Shown piece after piece: positions 44,434 through 55,800 of a stretch of 64,000 nucleotides of DNA. Positions within the stretch are counted from its first letter, which is position 1. Each line of letters starts with the position of its first letter. This stretch comes from Tenacibaculum sp. 190524A02b (GTDB lineage: Bacteria > Bacteroidota > Bacteroidia > Flavobacteriales > Flavobacteriaceae): contig NZ_OZ038525.1 of assembly GCF_964036645.1 (NCBI RefSeq), positions 2,564,501-2,628,500 of the forward strand, read 5' to 3'. The position numbers and the translations under genes were made by a program. The notes under the pieces are model-generated. The model did no database searches and was not told the DNA's origin. It worked only from the letters and a program-made list of their open reading frames with translations.

Positions 44434-47400
44434 TTAATTATTTACTTTCATGAATTTATGAACTAATATGCCTTTATCACTATGTATTTTCATAAAGTAT
44501 AAATTAGGAAATAAGTAACTTACATTAAATGTTCTTAATTGCCCTGAGAAAAATCCTACCATTCTATCAGAAAGATCATGAATGGTAATGTATTGTATTT
44601 GAATATCTGAATTCTTCTCCGTTAAATTCATTATTCCTGTGGTTGGGTTGGGTGATAGCGTAAAGTAGTCCTCAAATGTTGGTGGGCCTACTTTCTTTTC
44701 TTTTACCTCAACACGTTCTGTATTGGTTATAATTGGTGGATTAAAATCAAAATAGATTGCTGCTTTATTATCTATTACATCTCCTAATACTAAATCATCT
44801 TTTGTTTTAATTCTGAATAAAACATAGCCGTCATTAGTAGCATCGTCAAATGGTAAGTTGATTTCCTCAAATGTAAAGGTTACTTCTTTTTCATCCTTTA
44901 TAGTGGTAGTGTATTTATGACTTGCATACAAAGGTTCAAAGGTTTTAATATCTAGTTTTGTAGTATCTATCTCATCTACAATACTAATATTTATAGCATC
45001 TGCAGTTCCTTTATTTTCAAATCGGATTAAATAATGTAAATACTTCCCTACTTCTTTTGGTTCTAGAATATTTCCTTCTAAACATGTTTTATCATTCGGA
45101 TCATACGAATTTACAACTGTTTGATTCAACACCATGGTATTGTCTTCTGGTGCTTCATCCGTAGCTCCGTTAACTTTTACCGTGTATGTTAAAATATCAC
45201 CATTATTTACTGCTGGACTATCCGTTGGTTTATTAACGTTTAATGTTAATTTGATTTCTCTTGCTTCATACGGTTTTAAATCTGTAAAATTCCACGAAAA
45301 CTGATTAGAAGTTGTTGTTGCTACTGCTGGATTTGCTGAAACCAAGGTTAAAATATCCTCCATATATTCTAACGCAATGGTTCCAGACTGTGTAGTAGTT
45401 CCTCTGTTTTTATACGTAATATTATAAGAAGTATCAAACCCTGGTCTAGCTGGTATTCCTTCAGGTACAATGGTAATTTCTAAATCGTTAAAATCAACCA
45501 AACTAGTTACACAAAAATCTTGTGTTTTTATTGGTCCTTCTGCCGGGAAGTTGATAATTGTAGGTGGAAACGTTGGTGCTGGAGAAATCGCAAAGTTGGT
45601 TGGTTTTGCAAAGTTTGAAAACATATAATAGCTTCCTGCTTCAACATTGGCTTCATAAAATCCGTCTTTATCAGGAAAAACAGTTATTGGGAATCCTCCT
45701 GCTACTGGGAAAATGTTAAGACTCAATCCTGCTGAAAAACCTCTATCATTTACATCACAGCCATCATTGTTAATATCAAATTTAACACGACCTCTTAAAA
45801 AGTTACTTTTTCCGCAATCCGTACTTACTTTATAATTTCCTGTATTTTGGATATAACTTCTTCTATAAATAGCAGACTCTACATAGTTTTCATCTACACA
45901 CATAAAAGCTAAGCTAGGTGTATTTTTAAACTCAAAATTATCTAAAGTTCCTTTAAAAGGTTGTCCGGTAAGGAATACTGTTTTAAGATCTGAATTGTTT
46001 TCTACATTCAAATAATCTAACGTAAACTTTCTGGCGTCAAATGTTAAAAATTGATTGCCTGCAACATTTAAGCTGCTAAGCTTACTGTTATTATCTCCAA
46101 AAGTAATATCCGTTAACTCATTGTTTTGTAGTTGTAAAGTTTCTAATGCGTCATTTTTACTAATATCAATAGTTACTAATTTATTATTAGCTGCGTTAAT
46201 ATTTTTTGCCTTTGTATTAGTATCAAGGTTTAGTGCTGTTAATACATTTCCACTAACATCAATAGTATCTAAAGCTATATTTTTAGATAAATCAATAGCG
46301 GCTAATTTGGTGTTTCTTATAAAAAGGCTAGTTAAATTAGTATTCTTACTTACATCTATGGTGGCTACATTGAACGCTTCATTTTGATTTTCAAAATTTT
46401 CTACTCTTAAACTTCTTAATTTGGTGTTTTGAGTTACGTTTACATTTTTTAAAGCAGTAAAAATACGTACCTCAACTGTTTCTAATGCTGGATTGTTACT
46501 AAAGTCTAAACCTGTTACAGCAGTAGCTACTATCATTACATTTTTTAATGCAGCTTGTTTACTTAGGTCTAAAGAAGAAAATGAACCTCCTATTACAATC
46601 AAATTTTGTATTTGTGTATTCTTTTCTAGGTTTAATTCTTGTAATTTATACATGCTAACATGTAAACTTTCTAACAATGTATTTTCCCTTAAATCTATAC
46701 TCGTAAGTATAGTACTCTTTACTTTTAATTCTTTTAATGCTGTATTACTAGTTACATCAATAGTAGACAGTGTATTTTTATCAATATTTAAATACGTTAA
46801 GTTAGGCAACACACTTATGTCTAAAACATCAATATTAGGTGAATCAATAGTTAATCGTTCTATAAGTGGGTGATTTCCTAAGTTAATTGTTTTAATAGGT
46901 TCTTCATCTCTTTTTCGTTGATGAAAACTTAATTCTCTTAAATTTTTAAAGAATTTTAGCTCCGTAATATCTTTTATATCTAAATAATATCCATTTTTTC
47001 CTGGGGTTGCTGTGCTTTCAGGAATTAACAAACTGGTTACAGCTTCTGCTTCTGCAAAGCTAACTTCACCATCTCCATCAGTATCTACATTATTTGCTGG
47101 TAGTAATACCGCACTTTCAAAATAGAAATCTTTAAAATTGATGTTATTCCCAACGCCACAATTCAAACTGATTTCATAATTTGAGTACCCATCTGTGCCT
47201 TTCTTGGCTTTTATTTCTTGAAAAATATCTGGTGATGCACAAATGTTTTTTAAGTTTAAACAGTTAGTATATCCTAAACTTCCATTTGATGGTTTAAATG
47301 TATGGTTCCCTGCTATAAAAGCAGTTTCTAAATTAGGATTACTACTAAAGTCTAATCTGTTTAACGTATTGTTGCGAACGTCTATGGTTGTTAAACTGTT

Positions 47401-48102
47401 ATTGCTAATATCTAAATGATTGATAGCTGTATTCTGGGCAATGTCTATAGACGTAATTTGATTGTTTCTTAGTATTAATTTTTCTAGGTTGGGAATATTG
47501 GTAACACTTAAAGTGGTTAACTGATTGTTATAAGCCTCAATATTTGTAAGAGTTGGTGTATTGGGTAATTTTAAATTCGTTAATTTATTACTACTTACAT
47601 TTACGCTTTCTAAGGTTATTTTATCTTCAAGGTTTAATGTAGTAAGTTGACTTTCAGTTAATGTAAATTCTTTTAAAGCTGGTGTAGCCCCAATAGAGAA
47701 TGTTGTTAAATTATAACTATATCTTATGTGTACTTGATTTAAATTTGTATTTGAGCCTAAATGAATACTTGTTAAATCTTGGTTTTCCGATATAATTAAT
47801 TGCTTTAAGGCTTTATTATGAGATAAGTCTAGACTAGATACTCCTGTTAAAACCATTCTAAAAGATTCGATGTTTTCAAAATATTTAATATCTGATACAT
47901 CTTTAAAATCAGCAGATAATAAAGCTATTCGTCCTGTTAGATTCTTTGCTTCTTCTACTGTTATTTCTCCGTCTTTGTTACTATCAGCACTTGTGACTTG
48001 GACCATATATTGCTTAAATAGATTGTCCTTAAAGTTGATATTTTGAGCCTGAACTTTAAATAAACAGGTCAAAATACATAGCAAAATTAATTTGTGTTTC
48101 AT
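44434..48102 (-). CDS. T9SS-exported leucine-rich-repeat protein with two LRR blocks
   Basis: 1222 residues. Signal peptide to about residue 19 (KVQAQ). EF-hand-like DSNKDGEITVEEA near 38, LRR block one (about 60-300), a second EF-hand-like DTDGDGEVSFAEA near 337, LRR block two (about 360-740), then a beta domain (DINNDGCDVNDRG), Ig-like segments with NSYDPNDKTC near 1000 (the DUF7619/DUF11-like region) and a C-terminal T9SS type A sorting domain (YFTLSPNPTTGIMNLT onward). Two EF-hand/LRR units versus one in the neighbour show internal duplication. Secreted and probably surface-attached. Confidence 0.88.
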   Translation of the reverse strand: MKHKLILLCILTCLFKVQAQNINFKDNLFKQYMVQVTSADSNKDGEITVEEAKNLTGRIALLSADFKDVSDIKYFENIESFRMVLTGVSSLDLSHNKALKQLIISENQDLTSIHLGSNTNLNQVHIRYSYNLTTFSIGATPALKEFTLTESQLTTLNLEDKITLESVNVSSNKLTNLKLPNTPTLTNIEAYNNQLTTLSVTNIPNLEKLILRNNQITSIDIAQNTAINHLDISNNSLTTIDVRNNTLNRLDFSSNPNLETAFIAGNHTFKPSNGSLGYTNCLNLKNICASPDIFQEIKAKKGTDGYSNYEISLNCGVGNNINFKDFYFESAVLLPANNVDTDGDGEVSFAEAEAVTSLLIPESTATPGKNGYYLDIKDITELKFFKNLRELSFHQRKRDEEPIKTINLGNHPLIERLTIDSPNIDVLDISVLPNLTYLNIDKNTLSTIDVTSNTALKELKVKSTILTSIDLRENTLLESLHVSMYKLQELNLEKNTQIQNLIVIGGSFSSLDLSKQAALKNVMIVATAVTGLDFSNNPALETVEVRIFTALKNVNVTQNTKLRSLRVENFENQNEAFNVATIDVSKNTNLTSLFIRNTKLAAIDLSKNIALDTIDVSGNVLTALNLDTNTKAKNINAANNKLVTIDISKNDALETLQLQNNELTDITFGDNNSKLSSLNVAGNQFLTFDARKFTLDYLNVENNSDLKTVFLTGQPFKGTLDNFEFKNTPSLAFMCVDENYVESAIYRRSYIQNTGNYKVSTDCGKSNFLRGRVKFDINNDGCDVNDRGFSAGLSLNIFPVAGGFPITVFPDKDGFYEANVEAGSYYMFSNFAKPTNFAISPAPTFPPTIINFPAEGPIKTQDFCVTSLVDFNDLEITIVPEGIPARPGFDTSYNITYKNRGTTTQSGTIALEYMEDILTLVSANPAVATTTSNQFSWNFTDLKPYEAREIKLTLNVNKPTDSPAVNNGDILTYTVKVNGATDEAPEDNTMVLNQTVVNSYDPNDKTCLEGNILEPKEVGKYLHYLIRFENKGTADAINISIVDEIDTTKLDIKTFEPLYASHKYTTTIKDEKEVTFTFEEINLPFDDATNDGYVLFRIKTKDDLVLGDVIDNKAAIYFDFNPPIITNTERVEVKEKKVGPPTFEDYFTLSPNPTTGIMNLTEKNSDIQIQYITIHDLSDRMVGFFSGQLRTFNVSYLFPNLYFMKIHSDKGILVHKFMKVNN

Positions 48103-48154
48103 GGTAGGTTAGATTTTTAAATTAAACTCCAAAATTACCGCTCTGAAACAAAAT

Positions 48155-48181
48155 AAAAATCACCCTTTTCGGGTGATTTTT
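48155..48181 (-). terminator. Terminator after the 858-residue LRR gene
   Basis: AAAAATCACCC / GGGTGATTTTT around TTTTC. Homologous to the one at 50827-50853. Confidence 0.85.
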
Positions 48182-48199
48182 GTTATTCTTTTTTTAGTA

Positions 48200-50776
48200 T
48201 TAATTAACTACTTTCATAAATTTAGTTGTTAATATTCCTTTATCACTAGTATGTACTTTTAATACATATAAATTAGGGAATAAATAGCCTACATTAAAAA
48301 CGCTCATTTGCCCTGGAAAGAAACCTACTATTCTACCTGATAAATCATGGATACTTATATACTGAATTTGAATAGCTGTTTTCTTTTGAGTTAAGTTTAA
48401 AATTCCTGTTGTTGGATTTGGAGATAATGTAAAGTAATCATCAAATGTTGGCTCTTCAACCTTTTTCTCTTTTACTTCAACGCTTTCTACATTAGTAATT
48501 ATTGGAGGATTGAAATCAAAATAAATAGCTGATTTGTTATCAATTACATCTCCAACCACCAAATCATCTTTTGTTTTAATTCTGAATAAAACATAGCCAT
48601 CATTATTTGCATCATCAAATGGTAAGTTTATATCTTCAAAAGTAAAGGTTATTTCTTTTTTATCTTTTACAGTGGTTCTATACTTATGACTTGCATATAA
48701 CGGTTCAAATGTTTCAATATCTAACTTTGTGGTGTCTATTTCATCTACAACTGTTATATTAACAGCATCTGCTGTTCCTTTATTTTCAAAGCGAATTAAA
48801 TAATGTAAATAGTTCCCTACTTCTTTTGGTTCTAAAATAGTTCCTTCTAAACATGTTTTATCATTCGGATCGTAAGAATTTACAACTGTTTGGTTTAACA
48901 CCATAGTATTGTCTTCTGGTGCTTCATCTGTAGCACCGTTAACTTTTACTGTATATTTTAAAATATCTCCATCATTTACTGCTGGACTATCCGTTGGTTT
49001 ATTAACGTTTAATATTAACTTAATTTCTCTTGCTTCATACGGTTTTAAATTGGTAAAACTCCACGAAAACTGATTGGTAGTTGTAGCTTCTACTGCTGGT
49101 GTTGCAGATACCAAACTCAATATATTTTCTGTATAATCTAATGTAATATTTCCTGACTGAGTAGTAGTCCCTCTATTCTTATACGTAATACTATAGGATG
49201 CGTTAAATCCTGGTCTTGCTGGTGCTCCATCTGGTATTATAGTTACTTCAAGATCATTAAAATCAACCAAGCTAGTTACACAAAAATCTTTAATTTTTAT
49301 TGGTCCTTCTGTAGGAAAACTAATAGGTGTTGGTGGAAATGAAGGAGCAGGACTTATATCAAAGTTAGTTGGTTTTGCAAAAACAGGGAACATATAGTAA
49401 TCTCCATCTGCTAAAGCTATTTGATAAACTCCATCTTCGTCTGGAAATACTTCTTCGTAGCCTCCAGTTAAAGCTGAAATTCCAAATTTTAATCCTGATG
49501 AAAAACCTCTATCATTAGCATCACATCCATTCTTATCTAAATCAAAATTTACGATTCCTTTAAGAATGTTACTTTTTGAGCAATCATTGGAAACAACATA
49601 ATTAGAATGATTTGTAGATTTTTTTCTTTCTTTTGCTGACTTTACAAACTTTGAATCAACACACATGTATTCTAAATTAAGGCAGTGCTCATAGTATGCA
49701 TTTTCAAAATCTCCTCCAAAAGGTTGTCCTGTAAGGTATGCTTTCTTTAAGTCAGGATTTCCTGCAAAGTATAGAAAATCTAATTTACAATTTCTAACAT
49801 CTAATGCAGTTAACTTGTTATTCATAATACGAAGAAATTGTAACTTCGTGTTCTTACTAAAGTCTACATTGGTTAATTCATTACTATCTATAAGCAGTTG
49901 TTGCAGGTCTGTATTAGTTGTTAAATCTATTGTAGTAAGTTGATTGTTTGATATACTTATTGTACTTAACTTTTTACAATTGGTAACATTTATACTTGCT
50001 AATTTGTTAAACGCAAGTGTTAACTGCCTTAGTTCATTATTTTTACTTAAATCTAGAGCCGTTAAATTTGTATTGGTAATATCTACCACAAGTAATTCAG
50101 TATTTTTACTCAAGTCAAGAGCTGTGATAGCGTTATTTGATAACTTTAATATTTGTAATAAAGGGCTATCTTTTAAGTCTATATTTGTTAAACTTCCATA
50201 GTGAATTTCTAATGTTTTTAGTTTGTTAGCATTACTAAAGTCTATGTCAGAAAGTGCTCTGTTATTACTTCTAATTTTAACTAGCTCTAATTGGGTTTTA
50301 TTACTTAAATCTAACGTAGGTATTTTGGTATTAATTAACTCTAAGTGCTCTAGTTTTGAATTATTACCTAAATCTAATTGATTCAAATGTACTGCAGATA
50401 GAATTAATTTTTTAAGGTTTGATAGCATACTTACGTCTATGCTTGAAATAGTAGATCCCCATAACTCAAGCTCTTTAATATGTGTATTATTACTCAAGTC
50501 AAGTGAAGGAAATACAACATTGTTAGATTTTAATACTTCTAAGTTTTTGAAGTATTTAATATCTGTCATTTCAGTTAATGATACATTTTCAAAGGTAAAA
50601 GCTTTCAGTGTTTCTGCTTCCTGAAAACTAATTTCTCCATCAGAGTTTGTATCAACTCTATGTTTTTTACTGTTTAATAGGGCTTCTTTAAACTTAATAT
50701 CTTTAAAATTGATATTTTGAGCATTACTTTTTATAAAAAAGCTCAATAAACATAGCAAAATTAATTTGTGTTTCAT
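48200..50776 (-). CDS. T9SS-exported leucine-rich-repeat protein, single LRR block
   Basis: 858 residues, paralogue of the gene at 44434-48102. Signal peptide to about residue 19, EF-hand-like DTNSDGEISFQEA near 42, one LRR block (about 60-360), a conserved beta region (KSNILKGIVNFDLDKNG, about 404), the NSYDPNDKTC segment near 632 and a T9SS sorting tail (YFTLSPNPTTGILNLT, about 779). The C-terminal ~450 residues are nearly colinear with the paralogue; LRR regions differ most. Confidence 0.88.
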   Translation of the reverse strand: MKHKLILLCLLSFFIKSNAQNINFKDIKFKEALLNSKKHRVDTNSDGEISFQEAETLKAFTFENVSLTEMTDIKYFKNLEVLKSNNVVFPSLDLSNNTHIKELELWGSTISSIDVSMLSNLKKLILSAVHLNQLDLGNNSKLEHLELINTKIPTLDLSNKTQLELVKIRSNNRALSDIDFSNANKLKTLEIHYGSLTNIDLKDSPLLQILKLSNNAITALDLSKNTELLVVDITNTNLTALDLSKNNELRQLTLAFNKLASINVTNCKKLSTISISNNQLTTIDLTTNTDLQQLLIDSNELTNVDFSKNTKLQFLRIMNNKLTALDVRNCKLDFLYFAGNPDLKKAYLTGQPFGGDFENAYYEHCLNLEYMCVDSKFVKSAKERKKSTNHSNYVVSNDCSKSNILKGIVNFDLDKNGCDANDRGFSSGLKFGISALTGGYEEVFPDEDGVYQIALADGDYYMFPVFAKPTNFDISPAPSFPPTPISFPTEGPIKIKDFCVTSLVDFNDLEVTIIPDGAPARPGFNASYSITYKNRGTTTQSGNITLDYTENILSLVSATPAVEATTTNQFSWSFTNLKPYEAREIKLILNVNKPTDSPAVNDGDILKYTVKVNGATDEAPEDNTMVLNQTVVNSYDPNDKTCLEGTILEPKEVGNYLHYLIRFENKGTADAVNITVVDEIDTTKLDIETFEPLYASHKYRTTVKDKKEITFTFEDINLPFDDANNDGYVLFRIKTKDDLVVGDVIDNKSAIYFDFNPPIITNVESVEVKEKKVEEPTFDDYFTLSPNPTTGILNLTQKKTAIQIQYISIHDLSGRIVGFFPGQMSVFNVGYLFPNLYVLKVHTSDKGILTTKFMKVVN

Positions 50777-50826
50777 AATAGGTTATCTTTTAAATTAAGC
50801 TTCAAAACTACCTACTTAAAACGTAG

Positions 50827-50853
50827 AAAAATCACCCGTAATGGGTGATTTTT
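50827..50853 (-). terminator. Terminator after the S9 peptidase gene
   Basis: AAAAATCACCC / GGGTGATTTTT around GTAAT; nearly the same stem as at 48155-48181, and the sequences between these terminators and the following ATG codons also align. Confidence 0.85.
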
Positions 50854-50883
50854 ATTGAATTTCTAACAGTATATTACTGACCT

Positions 50884-52809
50884 TTATTCTTTTATTTTTT
50901 CAGTTTCTCCTTCTTTTTTAAGGTGTTTATCTAAAAATTTTAAAATTCTACTATTTGATTCTATTTGGTTTTCTTTTTTTCTAAACCCATGCCCTTCATC
51001 ATCAAATAACACATATTCTACTGGTACACCGTTCTTTTTTACTTCTGCTACAATTTCATCTGATTCTACTTGCAATACTCTTGGGTCTTTTGCACCTTGT
51101 AAAACCATTAATGGCTTGGTTACTTTATTGGCATGGAATAATGGAGAAATTCTTCTTAACCTCACTGAATCTGCCGTATTTGGATTTCCTAATTCTTTAT
51201 ATAACGCTTCTCTATATGATTCCCACCATGATGGAATACTTTTTAAAGTTCTTAACCAATTAGTTACTCCAAAAATATTTACACCTACTTTAAATTCTTC
51301 TGGCGTGTAAGTTAATGCTGCCATCGTCATATACCCTCCGTAAGAACCTCCTATAATTCCTATTTTATCAGCATCTATTTCTGGTTGTTTTGCTAACCAG
51401 TTTTTACCTTCTACACAATCTTGTAAATCTTTTTCTCCGTGGTTTTTATCATCCATGGTATAGAATGTTTTTCCATAACCACTACTTCCTCGGTTATTAA
51501 CTGCTAATACTGCATAACCATGATTTACTAAATATTGAATTCTTGAACTAAACCCTTGACGTGATTGTCCGCCAGGACCTCCGTGAACCCAAACTAAAGC
51601 TGGCACTTTACTTTTAGTAGAAGCTTGGTGAGGTAAATAGTAAATAGCTGGTATGGTTACTCCATCAAAAGATGGATATCTAATTACTTTAGCCTTTACT
51701 AAATCTGCTGGATTAATGTCTTTGTTTAAAACATCTGTCAACTTCTTTTGTTCTTTTGTTGTTAAGTCATATATATACAAGTTAGAAGGCGTATTTGATC
51801 CTCCTGAGTAAAAGCGCATTTTAGATTCGTCTTTTGAAAAACCAACACTAGTAACACTTTGTCCATTTACATTAGGTAATTCGATATTTTTCCCGTTTGC
51901 TATGTCAAAAATCTCTATTGCATTTTTTCCATCTTCATTAATATAGGTTACTCTGTATTTTCCATTATAGGTAAAATAACTTCCCATAATATCCCAATTT
52001 TTCTTCAAGACTTCTTCTGACTTTTTAGCTTCAATATCATATCGCATTAAAACTGCAAATTCTCCATTAGCATCTGTTGTGTAGTAAAAATATTTATCAT
52101 CTAAAGAAAAGTCTTCAGCACTATTTCCACTTAAAGTTGTATTAATTTTAGTAGTTTCTTTGGTTGTTCTATTATATAAAAACAAATCTCTGTCATTAGT
52201 ATTTACCGCTTTACTTAATGCTAAAATGTTTTTATTATTTGATTTAGCTACTACATTGTATCCTTCTTTATTTTCATAGATCATTTTAGAAGTGAAATTT
52301 TCAATTTCCATTTCATATACATCCATAAATCGTTTGTCTCTTTTATTAGATGAAAAGAAGAAACTCTTTTTATCTCTTGCCCATCCAGAAAACAATGCTC
52401 TTGCTCCTTTTTCTGGAGTTAACTCTTTAACGGTTCCATCCAAATCTCTTTTAAAAATATGATAGATTTCATCTCCATTGTTATCCATTCTAAACAACAT
52501 TCTGTCATCATTTGGAAAATATGAAGTAGCATATACCGATGAACTATCTGATTTTGTAATTGGTGTAAACGCTCCATTACTGGTGTTTACTTCATAAATA
52601 TTATATACTCCTGAGCGGTTACTTGTTACTAATAACTTTGAATTATCTGATGAAAAACTTCCGCCTCTAACCGCTTCATTATCCATCATTTGCTTAATGG
52701 TATATTTTTTAGGTTCTTTCTTAACTTCTTCAGAAGTTTTTTGCCCTTCCTTTTTACAAGATAGTATTGTTATTGCCATAATAACAATAAGTGAATATAG
52801 TTTTTTCAT
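50884..52809 (-). CDS. S9-family prolyl-oligopeptidase lipoprotein
   Basis: 641 residues. Lipobox ILSCKK. N-terminal beta-propeller (about 30-370) with repeated WD/TolB-like blades, then an alpha/beta-hydrolase domain. Catalytic Ser in GGSYGGYM (near residue 489), Asp in GAKDPRV (near 575), His in DDEGHGFRKK (near 606). Cleaves peptides after proline or related residues (DPP-IV/acylaminoacyl type); lipid-anchored, so acts on exported peptides. The gene at 52882-56046 (BNR protein) is 72 bases upstream on the same strand. Confidence 0.9.
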   Translation of the reverse strand: MKKLYSLIVIMAITILSCKKEGQKTSEEVKKEPKKYTIKQMMDNEAVRGGSFSSDNSKLLVTSNRSGVYNIYEVNTSNGAFTPITKSDSSSVYATSYFPNDDRMLFRMDNNGDEIYHIFKRDLDGTVKELTPEKGARALFSGWARDKKSFFFSSNKRDKRFMDVYEMEIENFTSKMIYENKEGYNVVAKSNNKNILALSKAVNTNDRDLFLYNRTTKETTKINTTLSGNSAEDFSLDDKYFYYTTDANGEFAVLMRYDIEAKKSEEVLKKNWDIMGSYFTYNGKYRVTYINEDGKNAIEIFDIANGKNIELPNVNGQSVTSVGFSKDESKMRFYSGGSNTPSNLYIYDLTTKEQKKLTDVLNKDINPADLVKAKVIRYPSFDGVTIPAIYYLPHQASTKSKVPALVWVHGGPGGQSRQGFSSRIQYLVNHGYAVLAVNNRGSSGYGKTFYTMDDKNHGEKDLQDCVEGKNWLAKQPEIDADKIGIIGGSYGGYMTMAALTYTPEEFKVGVNIFGVTNWLRTLKSIPSWWESYREALYKELGNPNTADSVRLRRISPLFHANKVTKPLMVLQGAKDPRVLQVESDEIVAEVKKNGVPVEYVLFDDEGHGFRKKENQIESNSRILKFLDKHLKKEGETEKIKE

Positions 52810-52881
52810 TATTTGATTTAGTTTTGGTTATTATTGAATTAGACCGTAATCTTAACTTTTTGTTACACAAGCTTTCTTTTT

Positions 52882-55800
52882 TTAATTTATACTAAACCTT
52901 TTAGTTTCTTTAAAAGGTGAAATCGTTATTTTCTCTACTTTATCTTTATACCTATTCCAATCGTTTGTAAAAAAAGTGTTCGTTTTATTTATCGCTTTTT
53001 CAAATACTTCTGTAAATTGTTGTATCAGCCTTTCTTCTGTAGCTGTTTGATTACCAAAACGACTGTTAACATACCACCTAGCGGTATTTAGTCTTTGATT
53101 TATGGTTACCTCTGGATTCCTTGTTATTCCCTGTCTTTTATCTACTTTTCCTAAAAAAGTAGCGACTAAAGTATCTATTTGTTTAATTATTGCTTTGGAT
53201 GCCTCAATACTTTCCTTATATTTTTTCTTGTCTGACTTTGCTAATTTTGACTTATAGTTACTGGCTATTTTTTTACTTTCTTGTAACTGTCTCAAAACAT
53301 TCACCATAATTTCTTGGTAGCTTTCTAGTTTTTTAGCGGATTCATATTTTTGATTGATGGCATTATCAGATAATTTTAATCTTGGATCAAAAACTATTTT
53401 AATATTTTGTTCCGAAGATTGATTTCCATAAGTTAGTTTTACTTTATAAATACCTGGTTTTACTTTAACTCCTGATGGTTCAGCTTTAGGTTTTCTAATA
53501 TTTCTTGAAGGCTTAACAATTCCTTTTTCAGTCATATTCCATACTAACCTATGAATTCCGTTTTCTTTTGGTGCTTTTCTTTTAATGGTTCTTATTAATC
53601 TATTTTTATCAAAAAACTCAAATTTTATAGAGTCATACTTAACAGAAGTAGTATCTTTTTTTATGGTACTCTTTTTAGGTTTATTTATAGAGTATGATAG
53701 TATCGCTCCTTTTTTACGGTTCTCTCCATTGTATAGTGCATCTGCTCCAAAACGACTTCCTAAAGGTTGCTGATATGAAGCTTGATATCCTATTGGTGGC
53801 TCAAATAAATTAACCGCATTAGTTAAAATTTGTGCATTCCTTGCCATAGCTCTTAGTGGTCTAATATCATCTAAAATCCATGCTGCTCTTCCAAAAGTTC
53901 CAATAACCAAATCGTGTTCTCTTGGGTGAATTACCAAATCCTTTACAGGTACCGTTGGAAAACCATTTGTCCACTTTGTCCATTTTTTACCTGCATTTAT
54001 AGAAACATACAAACCGTCATCGGTTCCTAAAAACAGTAGGTTTTTATTCTCTGGATCTTCAACAATACATAATGTATAACTTTCAACATCATTTTCATCT
54101 ACAATTCGTTCCCAAGTTGTACCATAATCTTTGGTACGGTAGGCATATGGTTTGTAATTAAATCTGCGGTAATCATTAGCTACCAATAAAGCTTCTCCTT
54201 TATGTTTATTAGATGCTTTTATTTGTGTTATCCAACTATTTGCTGGCAGTCCCTTTAAATTGGCTGATATATTTTTCCAATTTTGTCCACCATCTCTAGT
54301 AATTTGTACTTGACCATCGTCAGTAGCTACCCAAAGCATTCCTTTTTCCAAAGGCGAAGGTTCTACAACTAAAATAGTACAGTGGTTTTCTGCTCCTGTA
54401 GCATCCATGGTTAATCCTCCACTTTCTGATTGTTTTTGTTTGTTTTTATCATTTGTTGTTAAATCTGGTGAAATAACTTCCCATGTTAATCCTTTATCTG
54501 TTGATTTATGAACAAATTGACTTCCAAAATAGATGGTTGAATTATTAAATGGGTCAATATTTATAGCTGAATTCCAGTTAAACCGAAGTTTTACTTTTGG
54601 ATCAGGATGTGTAGGTCTAACTGTATAATTATTCCCCGTTACATAATCATACCTAGAAACATATCCTTGTTGACTCATAGTCCAACCATAACGAGCATCA
54701 TCTTTATCAGGAACCACATCAAAACCATCACCAAAACTAATTTCTTGCCAGTAGGCATTTCTAATACCTTGTGCTTTCCATACATAAGCTGGTCCGCGCC
54801 AAGAGCCATTATCTTGCATTCCTCCATAAACGTTGTATGGGTATTCATTATCTACATTTATATGATAAAATTGTGCTACAGGTAAATTTCCTATAAATCG
54901 CCAAGACTTTCCTCTATCAAAAGTTATGTTTAAACCTCCATCATTTCCATCTATCATAAAAGAGCCGTCTTTGGGATGAATCCACCAAGCATGATGATCA
55001 GGATGTACTCCATTAGATACTCTATAAGCTGGCATTAATCTTTTAAAACTTTTTCCGCCATCTTCAGAAACATTTACATAGGTAAAAATGGTATACAATC
55101 TATTTTCATTCTGAGGATCAACATATATTTCGGAATAATAAAATGGTCTATTTCCAATACCGCTTCCACTATTTATATTTTTCCAAGTGAATCCACCATC
55201 TTCGCTTTTATACAAGGCATTTTTATTAGCTTCTACTAAAGCATAGATAATTTCTGGATTAGAACGTGCAATGGCTATTCCAATTCTACCTAACTTCCCT
55301 TCTGGTAAACCTTCTTTATGAGTTATTTTTTTCCAATTTTCTCCACCGTCATGCGTAATAAACAAACCGCTTCCTGTTCCTCCAGAATTAAAAAACCATG
55401 GTTCTCTTTTATGTTCCCACATGGTAGCAATTAATTTATTTGGATTGGAAGGATCCATTACTAAATCTGCTGCTCCTGATTTTATGTTGGTGAATAATAT
55501 TTGTTTCCATGTTTTACCGCCATCAGTTGTTTTATAAACACCTCTTTCTTTGTGTTCTCCCCATGGTGATCCAATAGCAGCTGCATATACTATATCTGGA
55601 TTGGATGGATCTATAACTATTCTATGTATATGACGTGTTTTTTGTAATCCCATAGATTTCCATGTTCTTCCCGCGTCTAGTGATTTATAGATTCCGTATC
55701 CTCCATTTAAACTATTTCTTGGGTTTCCTTCTCCAGTTCCTACCCAAATAACACTTGGATTAGATTGTTGTATGGCTAAAGCGCCTATTGAGGCTGTTAC

